This document shows, piece after piece, positions 1 to 9,114 of a stretch of 64,000 bases of DNA. The notes under the pieces are model-generated. The model saw only the letters and a list, made by a program, of their open reading frames with translations, was not told the origin of the DNA and ran no database searches. Position numbers and translations under genes: made by a program. Numbering within the stretch: position 1 is the first letter of the stretch; the number at the start of each line of letters is the position of its first letter. This stretch comes from Streptomyces sp. H27-H1 (GTDB lineage: Bacteria > Actinomycetota > Actinomycetes > Streptomycetales > Streptomycetaceae). Location: assembly GCF_026627445.1 (NCBI RefSeq), contig NZ_JAPNLJ010000001.1, forward strand, positions 303,399 through 367,398, in the 5' to 3' direction.

Positions 1-117
1 TGCGCCACCGAAGCGGCCCGGCGGCTGATGGAGATCGACCACGCGGACGGTCCCCGCACCGCAGACCCCCGCGGCTACGTCCGCGAGGAATACGCCCTCT
101 GGCTCCGCCACCACTGA
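1..117 (+). CDS. 3' end of a small AICE protein (partial)
   Basis: The reading frame is open from the first base of the window to a TGA at 115-117, giving the last 38 residues of a protein that begins outside the window. The visible part is charged and ends in a Trp-Leu-Arg-His-His tail. It lies 12 bases before the next small gene and in the same direction, so it probably belongs to the accessory operon of the integrated element. I do not recognise the family. Confidence 0.5.
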   Translation, partial: CATEAARRLMEIDHADGPRTADPRGYVREEYALWLRHH

Positions 118-129
118 GGAGAGATCGCT

Positions 130-420
130 ATGAGTTCCAGTCCCGCCCTGAGCACCACGCAGCACCCCACGATGCACACGCAGGTCGACGGTGTCAGCTA
201 CCGGCCCGAACGAGTCAGCGTGATCTCGGCGCTGTCCCACATCCGCAGCGCCCGCAAGAGCCCCAAGCACGTGGACGCGGTCAACGTCTACGCCTTCACC
301 GGCCGCGACGGAATCCCGCTCCACGTGGTCTACATCCACCACACCCCCGGCCGCTGGCACGGCGTCCGTGACGTCATCGACGTCTACGAGATCCCCACCG
401 CCACGCTCACCGACCTGTAG
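130..420 (+). CDS. small hypothetical protein of the integrative element
   Basis: This 96-residue protein starts at an ATG preceded by a GAGGAGAG ribosome binding site at about 117-124. It is soluble-looking, with a Ser/Thr-rich N-terminus and a compact C-terminal half containing an alternating hydrophobic pattern (VNVYAF, LHVVYIHH) typical of a small beta-sheet domain. It has no signal peptide or membrane segment. It lies directly upstream of the Prim-Pol gene and has the same orientation. Small conserved proteins of unknown function are usual at this place in Streptomyces AICEs. No function can be assigned. Confidence 0.6.
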   Translation: MSSSPALSTTQHPTMHTQVDGVSYRPERVSVISALSHIRSARKSPKHVDAVNVYAFTGRDGIPLHVVYIHHTPGRWHGVRDVIDVYEIPTATLTDL

Positions 421-506
421 CTGTGCCCGGGGCGGTCGCCTCTCTCCAAAGACCGCGACCGCCCCGGCTTGCCCAGTCCCTTCGCAGAAACAGGAGCACC
501 CTCAGC

Positions 507-1433
507 ATGACACCAACCCCCGCCCCGACGCTGCTGCGCGCCGCCCTGGCCGCCGCTGAGCGCGGCTGGCCCGTCTTTCCCCTGCGCCCCGGAGACAAGC
601 GGCCCGCAGGGCACCCCGAACGCAACTGCCCCCGCACCGGCCGGTGCACGGACGGACACCGCACCCCCGAACAGCGCGCCACCCTCGACCCCGGGAACAT
701 CACAGTGTGCTGGCAGGCGGCCCCCTACAACGTCGGCATCGCCACCGGCCCCGCCGGACTCCTCGTCGTAGACCTCGACATCCCCAAGGACGACGACGGA
801 CCCGCGCCCGAGGAATGGGCCGGGGCAACGGACGGTCTGGACGTCTTCGCGATGGTCTGTGAGCGCGCTGGCGAGCGGCTGCCGACCGAGACGTTCACGG
901 TGCGCACCCGCCGTGGCGGACAGCACCTGTACTTCACCGCCCCCGCCGAAAAGCAGCTACGTGGGAGCGCAGGACGCCTTGGGTGGAAGGTCGACACGCG
1001 AGCCTGGGGCGGGTACGTGGTCGCGGCCGGCAGCACGGTCGGCACCGGCTCGTACGAGATCATTCACGACGCTCCCCCGGCCCCCCTCCCCACGTGGCTC
1101 TGTGACCTCCTCATCACGCCGCCCGCGCCCGCCCCGGTCCCTGTGGCCGTTCTCCGCTCCCGGATCGGGAAGGCGGACCGTTACGCGACGGCTGCCCTGA
1201 ACGGTGAGGTCGCCAAGGTGGCTGCCGCCGTCACGGGCGCCCAGAACACCACGCTCTACAACGCCGCGTACGCCCTCGGCCGCCTCATCGCCGCCGGAAC
1301 CCTCACCGAGACGGAAGTCACCGACGCGCTCACCGCCGCCGCGCCGCAGGGCCTCGCGCCGTCCCGGATCGCAGCCAGCATCCGCGACGGCATCCAGCGC
1401 AGCGCCCGCAACACCTTGGGAGGGGCGGCATGA
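507..1433 (+). CDS. Prim-Pol replication initiator (bifunctional DNA primase/polymerase domain)
   Basis: This 308-residue protein matches the bifunctional primase-polymerase N-terminal family (PF09250 type). The sequence shows the expected metal-binding D-x-D in VVDLDIPKDDDG (near residue 85), the conserved GGQHLYFTAP motif, and the downstream DTRAWGGYVVAAGS segment. In AICEs, such proteins define the RepPP replicon type and start replication of the excised element. I chose the ATG at 507 because AGGAG lies 10-11 bases upstream; an open frame with a GTG extends back to 423 but lacks homology-like sequence. The stop overlaps the start of the next gene (ATGA), so the two are likely translationally coupled. 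The C-terminal part looks like a small helical primase-associated domain. Confidence 0.85.
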   Translation: MTPTPAPTLLRAALAAAERGWPVFPLRPGDKRPAGHPERNCPRTGRCTDGHRTPEQRATLDPGNITVCWQAAPYNVGIATGPAGLLVVDLDIPKDDDGPAPEEWAGATDGLDVFAMVCERAGERLPTETFTVRTRRGGQHLYFTAPAEKQLRGSAGRLGWKVDTRAWGGYVVAAGSTVGTGSYEIIHDAPPAPLPTWLCDLLITPPAPAPVPVAVLRSRIGKADRYATAALNGEVAKVAAAVTGAQNTTLYNAAYALGRLIAAGTLTETEVTDALTAAAPQGLAPSRIAASIRDGIQRSARNTLGGAA

Positions 1434-2980
1434 CCACACAGCCCGTGGACAGCAGCGAGCTGTGGGCGGGATTCGAAGCTCTGGACGCTGAGCAGGCAGC
1501 AACCGCGCCGTGGGAGGAGCCGATCCCGCTCACCGCCCGCCGCGAACTCCCCGCGTTCCCCACCGAGGTCTTCCCGGCCTGGCTGGGCGACTACGTGCGC
1601 GCGGTCGCGGAGGAGACGCAGACTCCCGTTGACATGGCCGCCTCCCTCGCCCTCGCCGTGCTCGGCACCGCTGCCGGGGGCCGCGCCGTGGTTCACGTCC
1701 GCAGCCGGTGGCGCGAGCCCGTCAACGTGTTCGTGGTCGTCGCGCTGCCCCCGGGCAACCGCAAGTCGGCCGTGTTCAACCTGATGGCTGACCCGCTCTA
1801 CCGCTGTGAAGCGCTCCTGGTCACGCAGTCCGCCGGGCGGATCGTGGAGGCGGAGATCACCGCCCGGCTCGCCAGGGAGGTTGCGGACAACGCGGCGGCC
1901 AAGGCGGCCCGCGCCGACGCGGACAAGCGCGACCAGCTCGTCGCGGAGGCCATCGGCCTCGCACAGGCCGCCGAGGCGGTCACCGTGCCCGCCAAACCCC
2001 GTCTGCTGGCCGATGACGCCACCCCCGAGGTCATCGCCTCACTCCTGGCCGAACAGGGCGGCAGGCTCTCCGTGATGTCCGCTGAGGGCGGCATCTTCGA
2101 CATCATCGCGGGACGCTACTCCGGCACCCCGAACCTGGATGTCTTTCTGCGTGGGCAGGCAGGCGACCGGCTGAGGGTAGACCGCCGGGGACGCGAGGAG
2201 TTCATCGAGTCCCCGGCCCTGACCATGGGCCTGACCGTCCAGCCCTCTGTTCTGGAGGACATCGGCCGTATTAAGGGAGCCAATGACAGGGGCCTGTTGG
2301 CCAGGTTCTTCTACTCCCTTCCGACCTCGCTCGTCGGGCATCGCACGATCCTGCCCGACCCGATCCCGGACGCGGTGGCTACCACCTACGAGGAGAAGAT
2401 CACCGCGCTGACGATGTCGCTGGCGGACTGGACGGATCCGGCAGTACTCCAGCTCTCCCCCGAAGCGGGTGACGTGCTCGTGGCGTTCGAGGAGCGGCAG
2501 GAACCGCGGCTGCGGCCCCGTGGGGGCGACCTCGCTCACGTCGGGAACTGGGCCAACAAGCTGGGCGGCGCAACCTGCCGCCTGGCCGGGCTGCTCCACC
2601 TGGCCGCGCACCCCACGAACGGGCACACCGAGCCCATCAGTCCGGACACCATGCGCGCGGCGGTGAAGCTGATCGACTACTTCACCGGTCACGCACTGGT
2701 CGTCTTCGACCTCATGGGCGCCGACCACACCGCCAACCGCGCTCACGCCGTGCTGGAGCTGCTGCGCGCTCAGCAGTGGAGCGAGGTCAGCAAGCGCGAC
2801 CTCATGGTGAAGCTCTCCCGCTCTGAGTTCCCCACGGTCGCTGATCTGGATCCCGCGCTTGAGCTGCTGGACGACCACGGATTCATCCGCTGCCAGCCCG
2901 TCCAGCGCACCGGAGGCAGGGGCCGGCCGCCGTCCCCGCGCTACCTCATCCATCCCCAGCTGAGCGACCCGACCGTCTGA
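1430..2980 (+). CDS. DUF3987 helicase-like replication protein
   Basis: This 516-residue protein belongs to the DUF3987 family, found beside Prim-Pol proteins in phages and integrative elements and thought to act as the replicative helicase or ATPase partner. A degenerate Walker A-like segment (ALPPGNRKSAVFN, about residues 103-115) and a later GGRLSVMSAEGGIFD segment with a Walker B-like position are visible. Residues 140-190 are Ala/Lys/Glu-rich and probably form a coiled coil. The C-terminus carries a winged-helix-like region (KRDLMVKLSRSEF) suited to DNA binding. The gene overlaps the Prim-Pol gene by four bases, so the two are expected to work together in element replication. The helicase role is inferred from family and context. 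Confidence 0.8.
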   Translation: MTTQPVDSSELWAGFEALDAEQAATAPWEEPIPLTARRELPAFPTEVFPAWLGDYVRAVAEETQTPVDMAASLALAVLGTAAGGRAVVHVRSRWREPVNVFVVVALPPGNRKSAVFNLMADPLYRCEALLVTQSAGRIVEAEITARLAREVADNAAAKAARADADKRDQLVAEAIGLAQAAEAVTVPAKPRLLADDATPEVIASLLAEQGGRLSVMSAEGGIFDIIAGRYSGTPNLDVFLRGQAGDRLRVDRRGREEFIESPALTMGLTVQPSVLEDIGRIKGANDRGLLARFFYSLPTSLVGHRTILPDPIPDAVATTYEEKITALTMSLADWTDPAVLQLSPEAGDVLVAFEERQEPRLRPRGGDLAHVGNWANKLGGATCRLAGLLHLAAHPTNGHTEPISPDTMRAAVKLIDYFTGHALVVFDLMGADHTANRAHAVLELLRAQQWSEVSKRDLMVKLSRSEFPTVADLDPALELLDDHGFIRCQPVQRTGGRGRPPSPRYLIHPQLSDPTV

Positions 2981-2986
2981 CCCCCG

Positions 2987-3230
2987 CCACAGAAACCACA
3001 GAATCACAGAAATAACCCCACCTCGCCCCTGACCTGCACAAACACCGGCCAGGGCGCCAGGAGGGCCGTCGCCACAGAAACCCACGGAAGTCCCACACAA
3101 ATACCCGCCCACCCCCGGGCCCTTATTTCTGTGGGACTTCCTGCGGTTTCTGTGGCGGTCCACCCCCACGGAGGTTTCCGCAGGTCAGCCCCCCTGCCCC
3201 GGGTTTCTGTGTATTTCGTGGTTTCTGTGG
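2987..3230. repeat. iteron-like repeat cluster, candidate AICE replication origin or Xis/Int arm sites
   Basis: The non-coding stretch between the DUF3987 gene and xis holds at least eight copies of a 9-mer close to CCACAGAAA. Direct copies lie at 2987, 2996, 3004 and 3072, with diverged copies at 3082 and 3093. Inverted copies (TTTCTGTGG) lie at 3126, 3147, 3204 and 3222. The first three are in tandem with 8-9 base spacing. Iteron clusters next to an initiator gene are typical of origins, but the position just upstream of xis also suits recombinase arm-binding sites. The repeats are seen directly; the function is inferred. Confidence 0.6.
3071..3157. repeat. long imperfect inverted repeat inside the iteron region
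   Basis: The segment 3071-3103 and the segment 3125-3157 are near-complementary: each arm is about 33 bases with three or four mismatches, separated by a 21-base C-rich spacer. The arms contain the CCACAGAAA motif in opposite orientation, so the structure could extrude as a cruciform or form a single-strand hairpin used in initiation. Confidence 0.6.
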
Positions 3231-3252
3231 CGGGCCGCCAAGGAGCGAGCCC

Positions 3253-3477
3253 ATGCATGACGCCCATGACGCCGTGTCCCACGCGGCAGATCCAACGCTG
3301 GTGCTGCTGACCGTCGAGGAAGCCGCCCGCCGACTCCGCGTCGGCAGAACCACCTGCTTCGCGCTGATCCGCACTGGCGCGCTGGAGTCCGTCCTGATCG
3401 GTGGACTCCGCAGGGTCCCGGTCGATGCGCCGGCCGAGTACGTGACCCGCCTCCGCACCACCCAACACGCGGCTTGA
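3253..3477 (+). CDS. xis: excisionase (Xis), helix-turn-helix
   Basis: This 74-residue protein has a MerR/Xis-like winged helix-turn-helix: LTVEEAARRLRVGRTTCFALIR around residues 19-40, followed by a basic wing (IGGLRRVPVDA). It starts at the ATG at 3253, seven bases after AGGAG (3241-3245). Proteins of this type bind near the attachment site and bias the integrase toward excision. Its stop lies 26 bases before the integrase start and the two genes are co-oriented, the usual xis-int arrangement at the end of an AICE next to the tRNA target. Confidence 0.85.
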   Translation: MHDAHDAVSHAADPTLVLLTVEEAARRLRVGRTTCFALIRTGALESVLIGGLRRVPVDAPAEYVTRLRTTQHAA

Positions 3478-3503
3478 CGGCCACCCGAGACAGGAGTCTG
3501 CCT

Positions 3504-4787
3504 GTGGCAGAGAGAAGCAAGAAGGGCACCCGCCGCGCCAACGGCGAAACCGCGATCTACTTCGGAAAGGACGGCCGCTGGCACGCCAGAGTGCCGATGG
3601 GCTACCGGGACAACGGCGAGCCGTACCGGAGGCACATCACCCGGACTACTGAAGATCTCCTGATGGATGAGGTCAAGCGGCTGGAGAAGCAGCGTGACCA
3701 GGGGACTGCCCAGCAGCCCGGGAAGCTGTGGACGGTCGAGAAGTGGCTGTGGCACTGGGTCGAGAACATCGCCAAGGAGGTCGTCAGCGAGAACACCTAC
3801 GACGGCTACGAGGTGGCCGTTCGCGTGCACCTCGTTCCCGGCATCGGCAAGCACCGGATTGACCGGTTGGAGCCGGAACACCTGGAGAGCCTCTACCGCC
3901 GGATGAAGGCGAAGGGCAGCAAGCCCGCCACGGCTCACCAGGCCCACCGGACCGCGCGCACCGCCCTGGGAGAGGCGGTACGGCGTGGCCACGCGGCAAA
4001 GAACGCCGCCGCGCTGGCCAAGCCGCCGAGGGTGGAGGAGGCCGAAGACGAGATCGAGCCCTATTCGGTCGAGGAGATTCAGAGCCTGCTGATCGAGGTG
4101 AACAAGCGCCGCAACAGCGCTCGCTGGATGCTTGCCCTCGCGCTCGGCCTGCGGCAGGGGGAGACGCTGGGGCTTCGGTGGGCCGATGTGGACCTGGAGA
4201 ACGAGTACCTGAAGCTGCGCCGGAACCGGCTGCGGCCGAAGTACGCGCACGGGTGCAAGGAGGCTGAGCCGTGCGGCCGGAAGGCCGGGTACTGCCCCAT
4301 GCGCAGCCAGGTGCGGCGCGAGACGAAGAACACCAAGTCGCGCGCGGGGCGGCGTGCGGTGCCCCTGCCGGGCCCTCTGGTTCGGATGCTCCGGGCGCAC
4401 AAGGAGGTGCAGGCGCGCGAGCGGAAGGCGGCTGGCGACCTGTGGACTGAGTCCGAGTACGTGTTCACCAAGCCGCGCGGCGGTCCGCTCAGCCCGAACA
4501 CGGACTACCACGACTGGAAGAAGCTCATCGGCGACGCGGGGGTGAGGGATGCGCGCCTGCACGACGCACGGCACACCGCCGCGACCGTGCTCATGCTGCT
4601 GGGGGTTCCGGACCGGGTCATCGACCAGATCATGGGTTGGGAGCCGGGAACGTCTGCCCGGATGCGAGCGCGGTACCTGCACGTGCCCGACGCCATGCTG
4701 AAGGACGTGGCGCAGAAGATCGCTGAGGCCATCTGGGGCCCCTCGGAGAGGGTCCTTGTGGACAAAGACCAGGACAACGAGGTCTGA
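3504..4787 (+). CDS. int: site-specific tyrosine recombinase / integrase (Int)
   Basis: This 427-residue integrase integrates and excises the element at the neighbouring tRNA-Ser gene. It has an AP2-like arm-binding N-terminus (HARVPMGYRDNGEPYRRHIT), a SAM-like core-binding domain (WLWHWVEN to about residue 170), and a C-terminal catalytic domain with Arg in ALGLRQGETLGLRW, the H-x-x-R box in LHDARHTAATV, and the nucleophilic Tyr in RARYLHVPD. Between the Arg and His boxes is a Cys-rich insertion (HGCKEAEPCGRKAGYCPM) that may bind zinc, as in many Streptomyces element integrases. GTG at 3504 is preferred because AGGAG lies seven bases upstream; a TTG at 3474 overlapping the xis stop is an alternative. 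Confidence 0.93.
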   Translation: MAERSKKGTRRANGETAIYFGKDGRWHARVPMGYRDNGEPYRRHITRTTEDLLMDEVKRLEKQRDQGTAQQPGKLWTVEKWLWHWVENIAKEVVSENTYDGYEVAVRVHLVPGIGKHRIDRLEPEHLESLYRRMKAKGSKPATAHQAHRTARTALGEAVRRGHAAKNAAALAKPPRVEEAEDEIEPYSVEEIQSLLIEVNKRRNSARWMLALALGLRQGETLGLRWADVDLENEYLKLRRNRLRPKYAHGCKEAEPCGRKAGYCPMRSQVRRETKNTKSRAGRRAVPLPGPLVRMLRAHKEVQARERKAAGDLWTESEYVFTKPRGGPLSPNTDYHDWKKLIGDAGVRDARLHDARHTAATVLMLLGVPDRVIDQIMGWEPGTSARMRARYLHVPDAMLKDVAQKIAEAIWGPSERVLVDKDQDNEV

Positions 4788-4795
4788 GGAACGAA

Positions 4796-4827
4796 GAAGA
4801 GCCCCACCGCAAGCGGTGGGGCTCTTC
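4796..4827 (+). terminator. intrinsic terminator after int
   Basis: A perfect 15-base-pair stem (4796-4810 with 4813-4827) with a two-base AA loop lies nine bases after the integrase stop. It can also end transcription of the oppositely oriented tRNA-Ser gene. Confidence 0.8.
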
Positions 4828-4850
4828 AACGTATTGCCCGGTGAGAGCAA

Positions 4851-4938
4851 TGGCGGAGGATACGAGATTCGAACTCGTGAGGGGTTGCCCCCAACACGCT
4901 TTCCAAGCGTGCGCCCTAGGCCACTAGGCGAATCCTCC
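4851..4938 (-). tRNA. tRNA-Ser(GGA), AICE attachment site
   Basis: The minus strand folds into an 88-nucleotide tRNA with acceptor GGAGGAT/ATCCTCC, a TTGGAAA anticodon loop (anticodon GGA), the long variable arm expected for serine, a normal T-arm and an encoded 3' CCA (4851-4853). Its 3' end faces the integrase gene 63 bases away. AICE integrases recombine within the 3' half of tRNA genes and restore the gene, so this is the chromosomal attachment site and marks the right border of the element. The other att copy should lie left of the window. Confidence 0.95.
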
Positions 4939-5058
4939 GGGGCAAACAATACAAGACGTTGAGGGGTGCTCGCGAACGTGATCGTCCGGCGGGGAAGGAC
5001 GTGGAGTCCGTGCCGGGTCCGGCTCGATTCCGGGGCCTTCCATCCGCTAGGGTGGGGC

Positions 5059-5150
5059 CAGCCCCTCACGTGGCGCTATCTCACCCAACTCCCCCAGGGC
5101 CGGAAGGCAGCAAGGGTAAGTGGGCTCTGGTGGGTGCGTGGGGGGCGCTT
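5059..5150 (+). ncRNA. ffs: 4.5S RNA (small signal recognition particle RNA)
   Basis: The region contains the SRP RNA signature: an apical GCC-GGAA-GGC tetraloop stem near 5098-5107 followed by the asymmetric-loop motif AGCAAGGG on the 3' side. The 10 bases at 5061-5070 pair perfectly with 5137-5146, closing a single long hairpin of about 90 nucleotides. A -10-like TAGGGT lies at 5048-5053. In Streptomyces this RNA gene lies just upstream of dnaX, as here. It binds Ffh and works in co-translational membrane targeting. The exact 5' and 3' ends are estimates. Confidence 0.88.
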
Positions 5151-5310
5151 TGCGTTCCGGGGCGGGTTCAGGACCGACCGGGGCAGGACTGGTGGCCGGG
5201 GCCGGGACGGGCCGCAGCAGGCACCGGAGCCGGCCGGGGCGGGCAAGCCGGGACAGGCCGACCGGGTCTGCGGGCCGCTGTTGTCGGTGGGCCCGGATAA
5301 CCTCGTAGAC

Positions 5311-7500
5311 GTGTCGTCCCTTGCGCTGTACCGCCGCTACCGCCCCGAGTCGTTCGCCGAGGTCATCGGGCAGGAGCATGTCACTGCCCCGCTGATGCAG
5401 GCCCTGCGGAACAACCGGGTCAATCACGCGTACCTGTTCAGTGGGCCGCGAGGCTGCGGCAAGACCACCAGCGCGCGCATCCTCGCCCGCTGCCTGAACT
5501 GTGAGCAAGGCCCCACGCCCACTCCCTGCGGGGAGTGCCAGTCCTGCAAGGACCTCGCGCGCAACGGGCCGGGCTCCATCGACGTCATCGAGATCGACGC
5601 CGCCTCGCACGGTGGTGTGGACGACGCCCGTGACCTGCGTGAGAAGGCCTTCTTCGGGCCCGCCTCCAGCCGGTACAAGATCTACATCATCGATGAGGCG
5701 CACATGGTCACCTCGGCGGGCTTCAACGCCCTGCTGAAGGTGGTCGAGGAGCCGCCGGAGCACCTCAAGTTCATCTTCGCCACGACCGAGCCCGAGAAGG
5801 TCATCGGGACCATCCGGTCCAGGACGCACCACTACCCCTTCCGGCTCGTGCCCCCCAGCACCCTGCGGGACTACCTCGGCGAGGTCTGCGGCCGTGAGGG
5901 CGCCCACGTCGAGGACGGGGTGCTGCCGCTGGTCGTGCGCGCAGGTGCCGGATCCGTCCGTGACTCCATGTCCGTCATGGACCAGCTCCTGGCCGGCGCC
6001 GCCGACCAGGGTGTGACCTATGCCATGGCCACCTCGCTCCTCGGGTACACCGACGGGACGCTCCTGGACGCGGTAGTGGACGCGTTCGCCTCCGGGGACG
6101 GGGCCGCCGCCTTCGAGATCGTGGACCGGGTGGTGGAGGGCGGCAACGACCCGCGCCGCTTCGTCGCCGACCTGCTGGAGCGGCTGCGCGACCTGGTGAT
6201 CCTGGCCGCCGTGCCCGACGCCGGGGAGAAGGGGCTCATCGACGCCCCCGCCGACGTCGTCGAGCGGATGCAGGCCCAGGCCTCCGTCTTCGGGGCCGCC
6301 GAGCTGTCCCGCGCCGCCGATCTGGTCAACACCGGGCTCACGGAGATGCGCGGAGCCACCTCGCCCCGGCTGCAGCTGGAGCTGATCTGCGCCCGGGTGC
6401 TGCTCCCCGCCGCCTTCGACGACGAGCGCTCGGTGCAGGCGCGGCTCGAGCGGCTGGAGCGCGGCGGTGCGGCCTCCGCCGCCGCGGCCTTCGCCCAGGC
6501 CCCCGCCATGGGCTACGTACCCGGTCCGGAGGCCCACGCCATGGCGCCCGCGGCCGTACGGGCCCCCGTGCAGACGGCGGCCCCGGGGCAGTCCGCCCCA
6601 GCACAGGCGGCCCCCGTCCAGCCGGCTCCCGTGCACCACCCCGACCCCGCCCCGGCGCCCGTGGCCGCGCCCGAGCCGGCGGCCCCCGCTGCGGCGGCCC
6701 CGGCCGCCGCGCCCGGCGCTTGGCCCGGAGCCGCGCAGCCCGGCGGCGGCGCCCCCGGTGCCTGGCCCGGCGCGGCCACCCCCGGCGCCCCCGCGGCCCC
6801 GGCCGCCGCTGCCTGGCCCGGTGCTTCCGCCCCCTCGGCCCCTCCCGCCGCCCCGCCGGCCCCCGCGCAGGCCCCCGCTCCGGCGGCGTCCGTCGCCCCG
6901 GGCCCGGGGATGGCCGCCGGTGCCGGGCAGATCCAGGCGATGTGGCCGGCCGTCCTGGAAGCCGTCAAGAACCGCCGCCGCTTCACCTGGATCCTGCTCA
7001 GCCAGAACGCCCAGGTCGCCGGCTTCGACGGCACCACCCTCCAGCTGGGCTTCCCCAACGCCGGAGCCCGCGACAACTTCGCGAGCAGCGGCAGCGAGGA
7101 CGTCCTCAAGGCGGTGCTCGCCGAGCAGTTCCAGGTCACCTGGAAGATCGAGGCCGTGCTCGGCGGAGGCGCCCAGCCCATCGCCCCCGTGTCCGCGTCC
7201 TCCTACGGGGCTCCGCCCTCGCCCGCCTACAACCAGCCGCAGGCCCAGCAGGCCCCGCACCAGCAGCCGCAGCAGTCCCAACAGCCCCAGCAGTCGTACC
7301 AGCAGCAGCCGCCGCAGCCGCAGCAGTCGTACCAGCAGCAGTCCCAGCCGCCCGCCCACCAGGCGCCCCCGCCCGTAGCCCCCGAGGACGACGTCGCGGA
7401 GGCCGACGACCCGGACCTCGTGGACACCGCACTGAGCGGACACGACCTGATCGTGCGCGAGCTCGGAGCCACCGTTGTAGAGGAATACACGAACGACTAG
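5311..7500 (+). CDS. dnaX: DNA polymerase III subunits gamma and tau (clamp loader ATPase)
   Basis: This 729-residue clamp-loader ATPase loads the beta clamp at the replication fork. Visible features are Walker A GPRGCGKTT (residues 45-53), a four-Cys zinc module (C64, C73, C76, C79), Walker B with DEAH (128-131), and sensor segments (FATTEPEKVIGTIRSR). Domain III is followed by a Pro/Ala-rich linker of about 150 residues and a tau-like polymerase-contact region, then a Gln/Pro-rich stretch and an acidic tail. The GTG at 5311 gives the family N-terminus MSSLALYRRYRPESF; the frame stays open upstream across ffs, but that part is not coding. No obvious slippery site for a short gamma product was seen. 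Confidence 0.95.
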   Translation: MSSLALYRRYRPESFAEVIGQEHVTAPLMQALRNNRVNHAYLFSGPRGCGKTTSARILARCLNCEQGPTPTPCGECQSCKDLARNGPGSIDVIEIDAASHGGVDDARDLREKAFFGPASSRYKIYIIDEAHMVTSAGFNALLKVVEEPPEHLKFIFATTEPEKVIGTIRSRTHHYPFRLVPPSTLRDYLGEVCGREGAHVEDGVLPLVVRAGAGSVRDSMSVMDQLLAGAADQGVTYAMATSLLGYTDGTLLDAVVDAFASGDGAAAFEIVDRVVEGGNDPRRFVADLLERLRDLVILAAVPDAGEKGLIDAPADVVERMQAQASVFGAAELSRAADLVNTGLTEMRGATSPRLQLELICARVLLPAAFDDERSVQARLERLERGGAASAAAAFAQAPAMGYVPGPEAHAMAPAAVRAPVQTAAPGQSAPAQAAPVQPAPVHHPDPAPAPVAAPEPAAPAAAAPAAAPGAWPGAAQPGGGAPGAWPGAATPGAPAAPAAAAWPGASAPSAPPAAPPAPAQAPAPAASVAPGPGMAAGAGQIQAMWPAVLEAVKNRRRFTWILLSQNAQVAGFDGTTLQLGFPNAGARDNFASSGSEDVLKAVLAEQFQVTWKIEAVLGGGAQPIAPVSASSYGAPPSPAYNQPQAQQAPHQQPQQSQQPQQSYQQQPPQPQQSYQQQSQPPAHQAPPPVAPEDDVAEADDPDLVDTALSGHDLIVRELGATVVEEYTND

Positions 7501-7512
7501 GGAGCCCGACTT

Positions 7513-7535
7513 GGGTGCCCGCACGAAGGGCACCC
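7513..7535 (+). terminator. hairpin after dnaX
   Basis: GGGTGCCC (7513-7520) pairs with GGGCACCC (7528-7535) around a seven-base loop, 12 bases past the dnaX stop and before purD. There is no U-tract, as is common in Streptomyces. Confidence 0.6.
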
Positions 7536-7560
7536 GGGAACCCGGGCTAGTCTTCATGGC

Positions 7561-8814
<1,254 letters not shown>

Positions 8815-8833
8815 TCAGCAGGATCCGACGGAA

Positions 8834-8869
8834 GCGGGCCCGGTGCGCACTCGGTGCGGCCGGGCCCGC
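8834..8869. terminator. terminator hairpin after purD
   Basis: GCGGGCCCGG (8834-8843) pairs perfectly with CCGGGCCCGC (8860-8869), 20 bases downstream of the purD stop. Confidence 0.7.
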
Positions 8870-8938
8870 GCGCATGCTCGCGTACGAGTGCATCCGGCCG
8901 CGTTCGAACACACCCAGCTTTACCCAAAGCCATTCCAT

Positions 8939-8955
8939 CGGGTGATCGTCACCCG
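8939..8955. promoter_or_regulatory. 17-bp palindrome, candidate operator
   Basis: CGGGTGA-TCG-TCACCCG is a perfect palindrome in the 300-base gap between purD and the next gene. It is about 160 bases before that gene and has no following T-tract, so it looks more like a protein-binding site than a terminator. The rest of the gap shows no coding signal. Confidence 0.4.
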
Positions 8956-9114
8956 GTCTGCCTGACGTCCGGCCCCGCCCCAACTATGGTGCGGCGCAAG
9001 CATTCCGGGTCTCATTCCGGCACATGGCCCACCGGCATTGCGATGTCAGGGGCTGGTGTCACAGTGGGGGAGTGAGCAACGCCGACGCAGGGCAGAGGGG
9101 GGTGAGGTCCGGCC

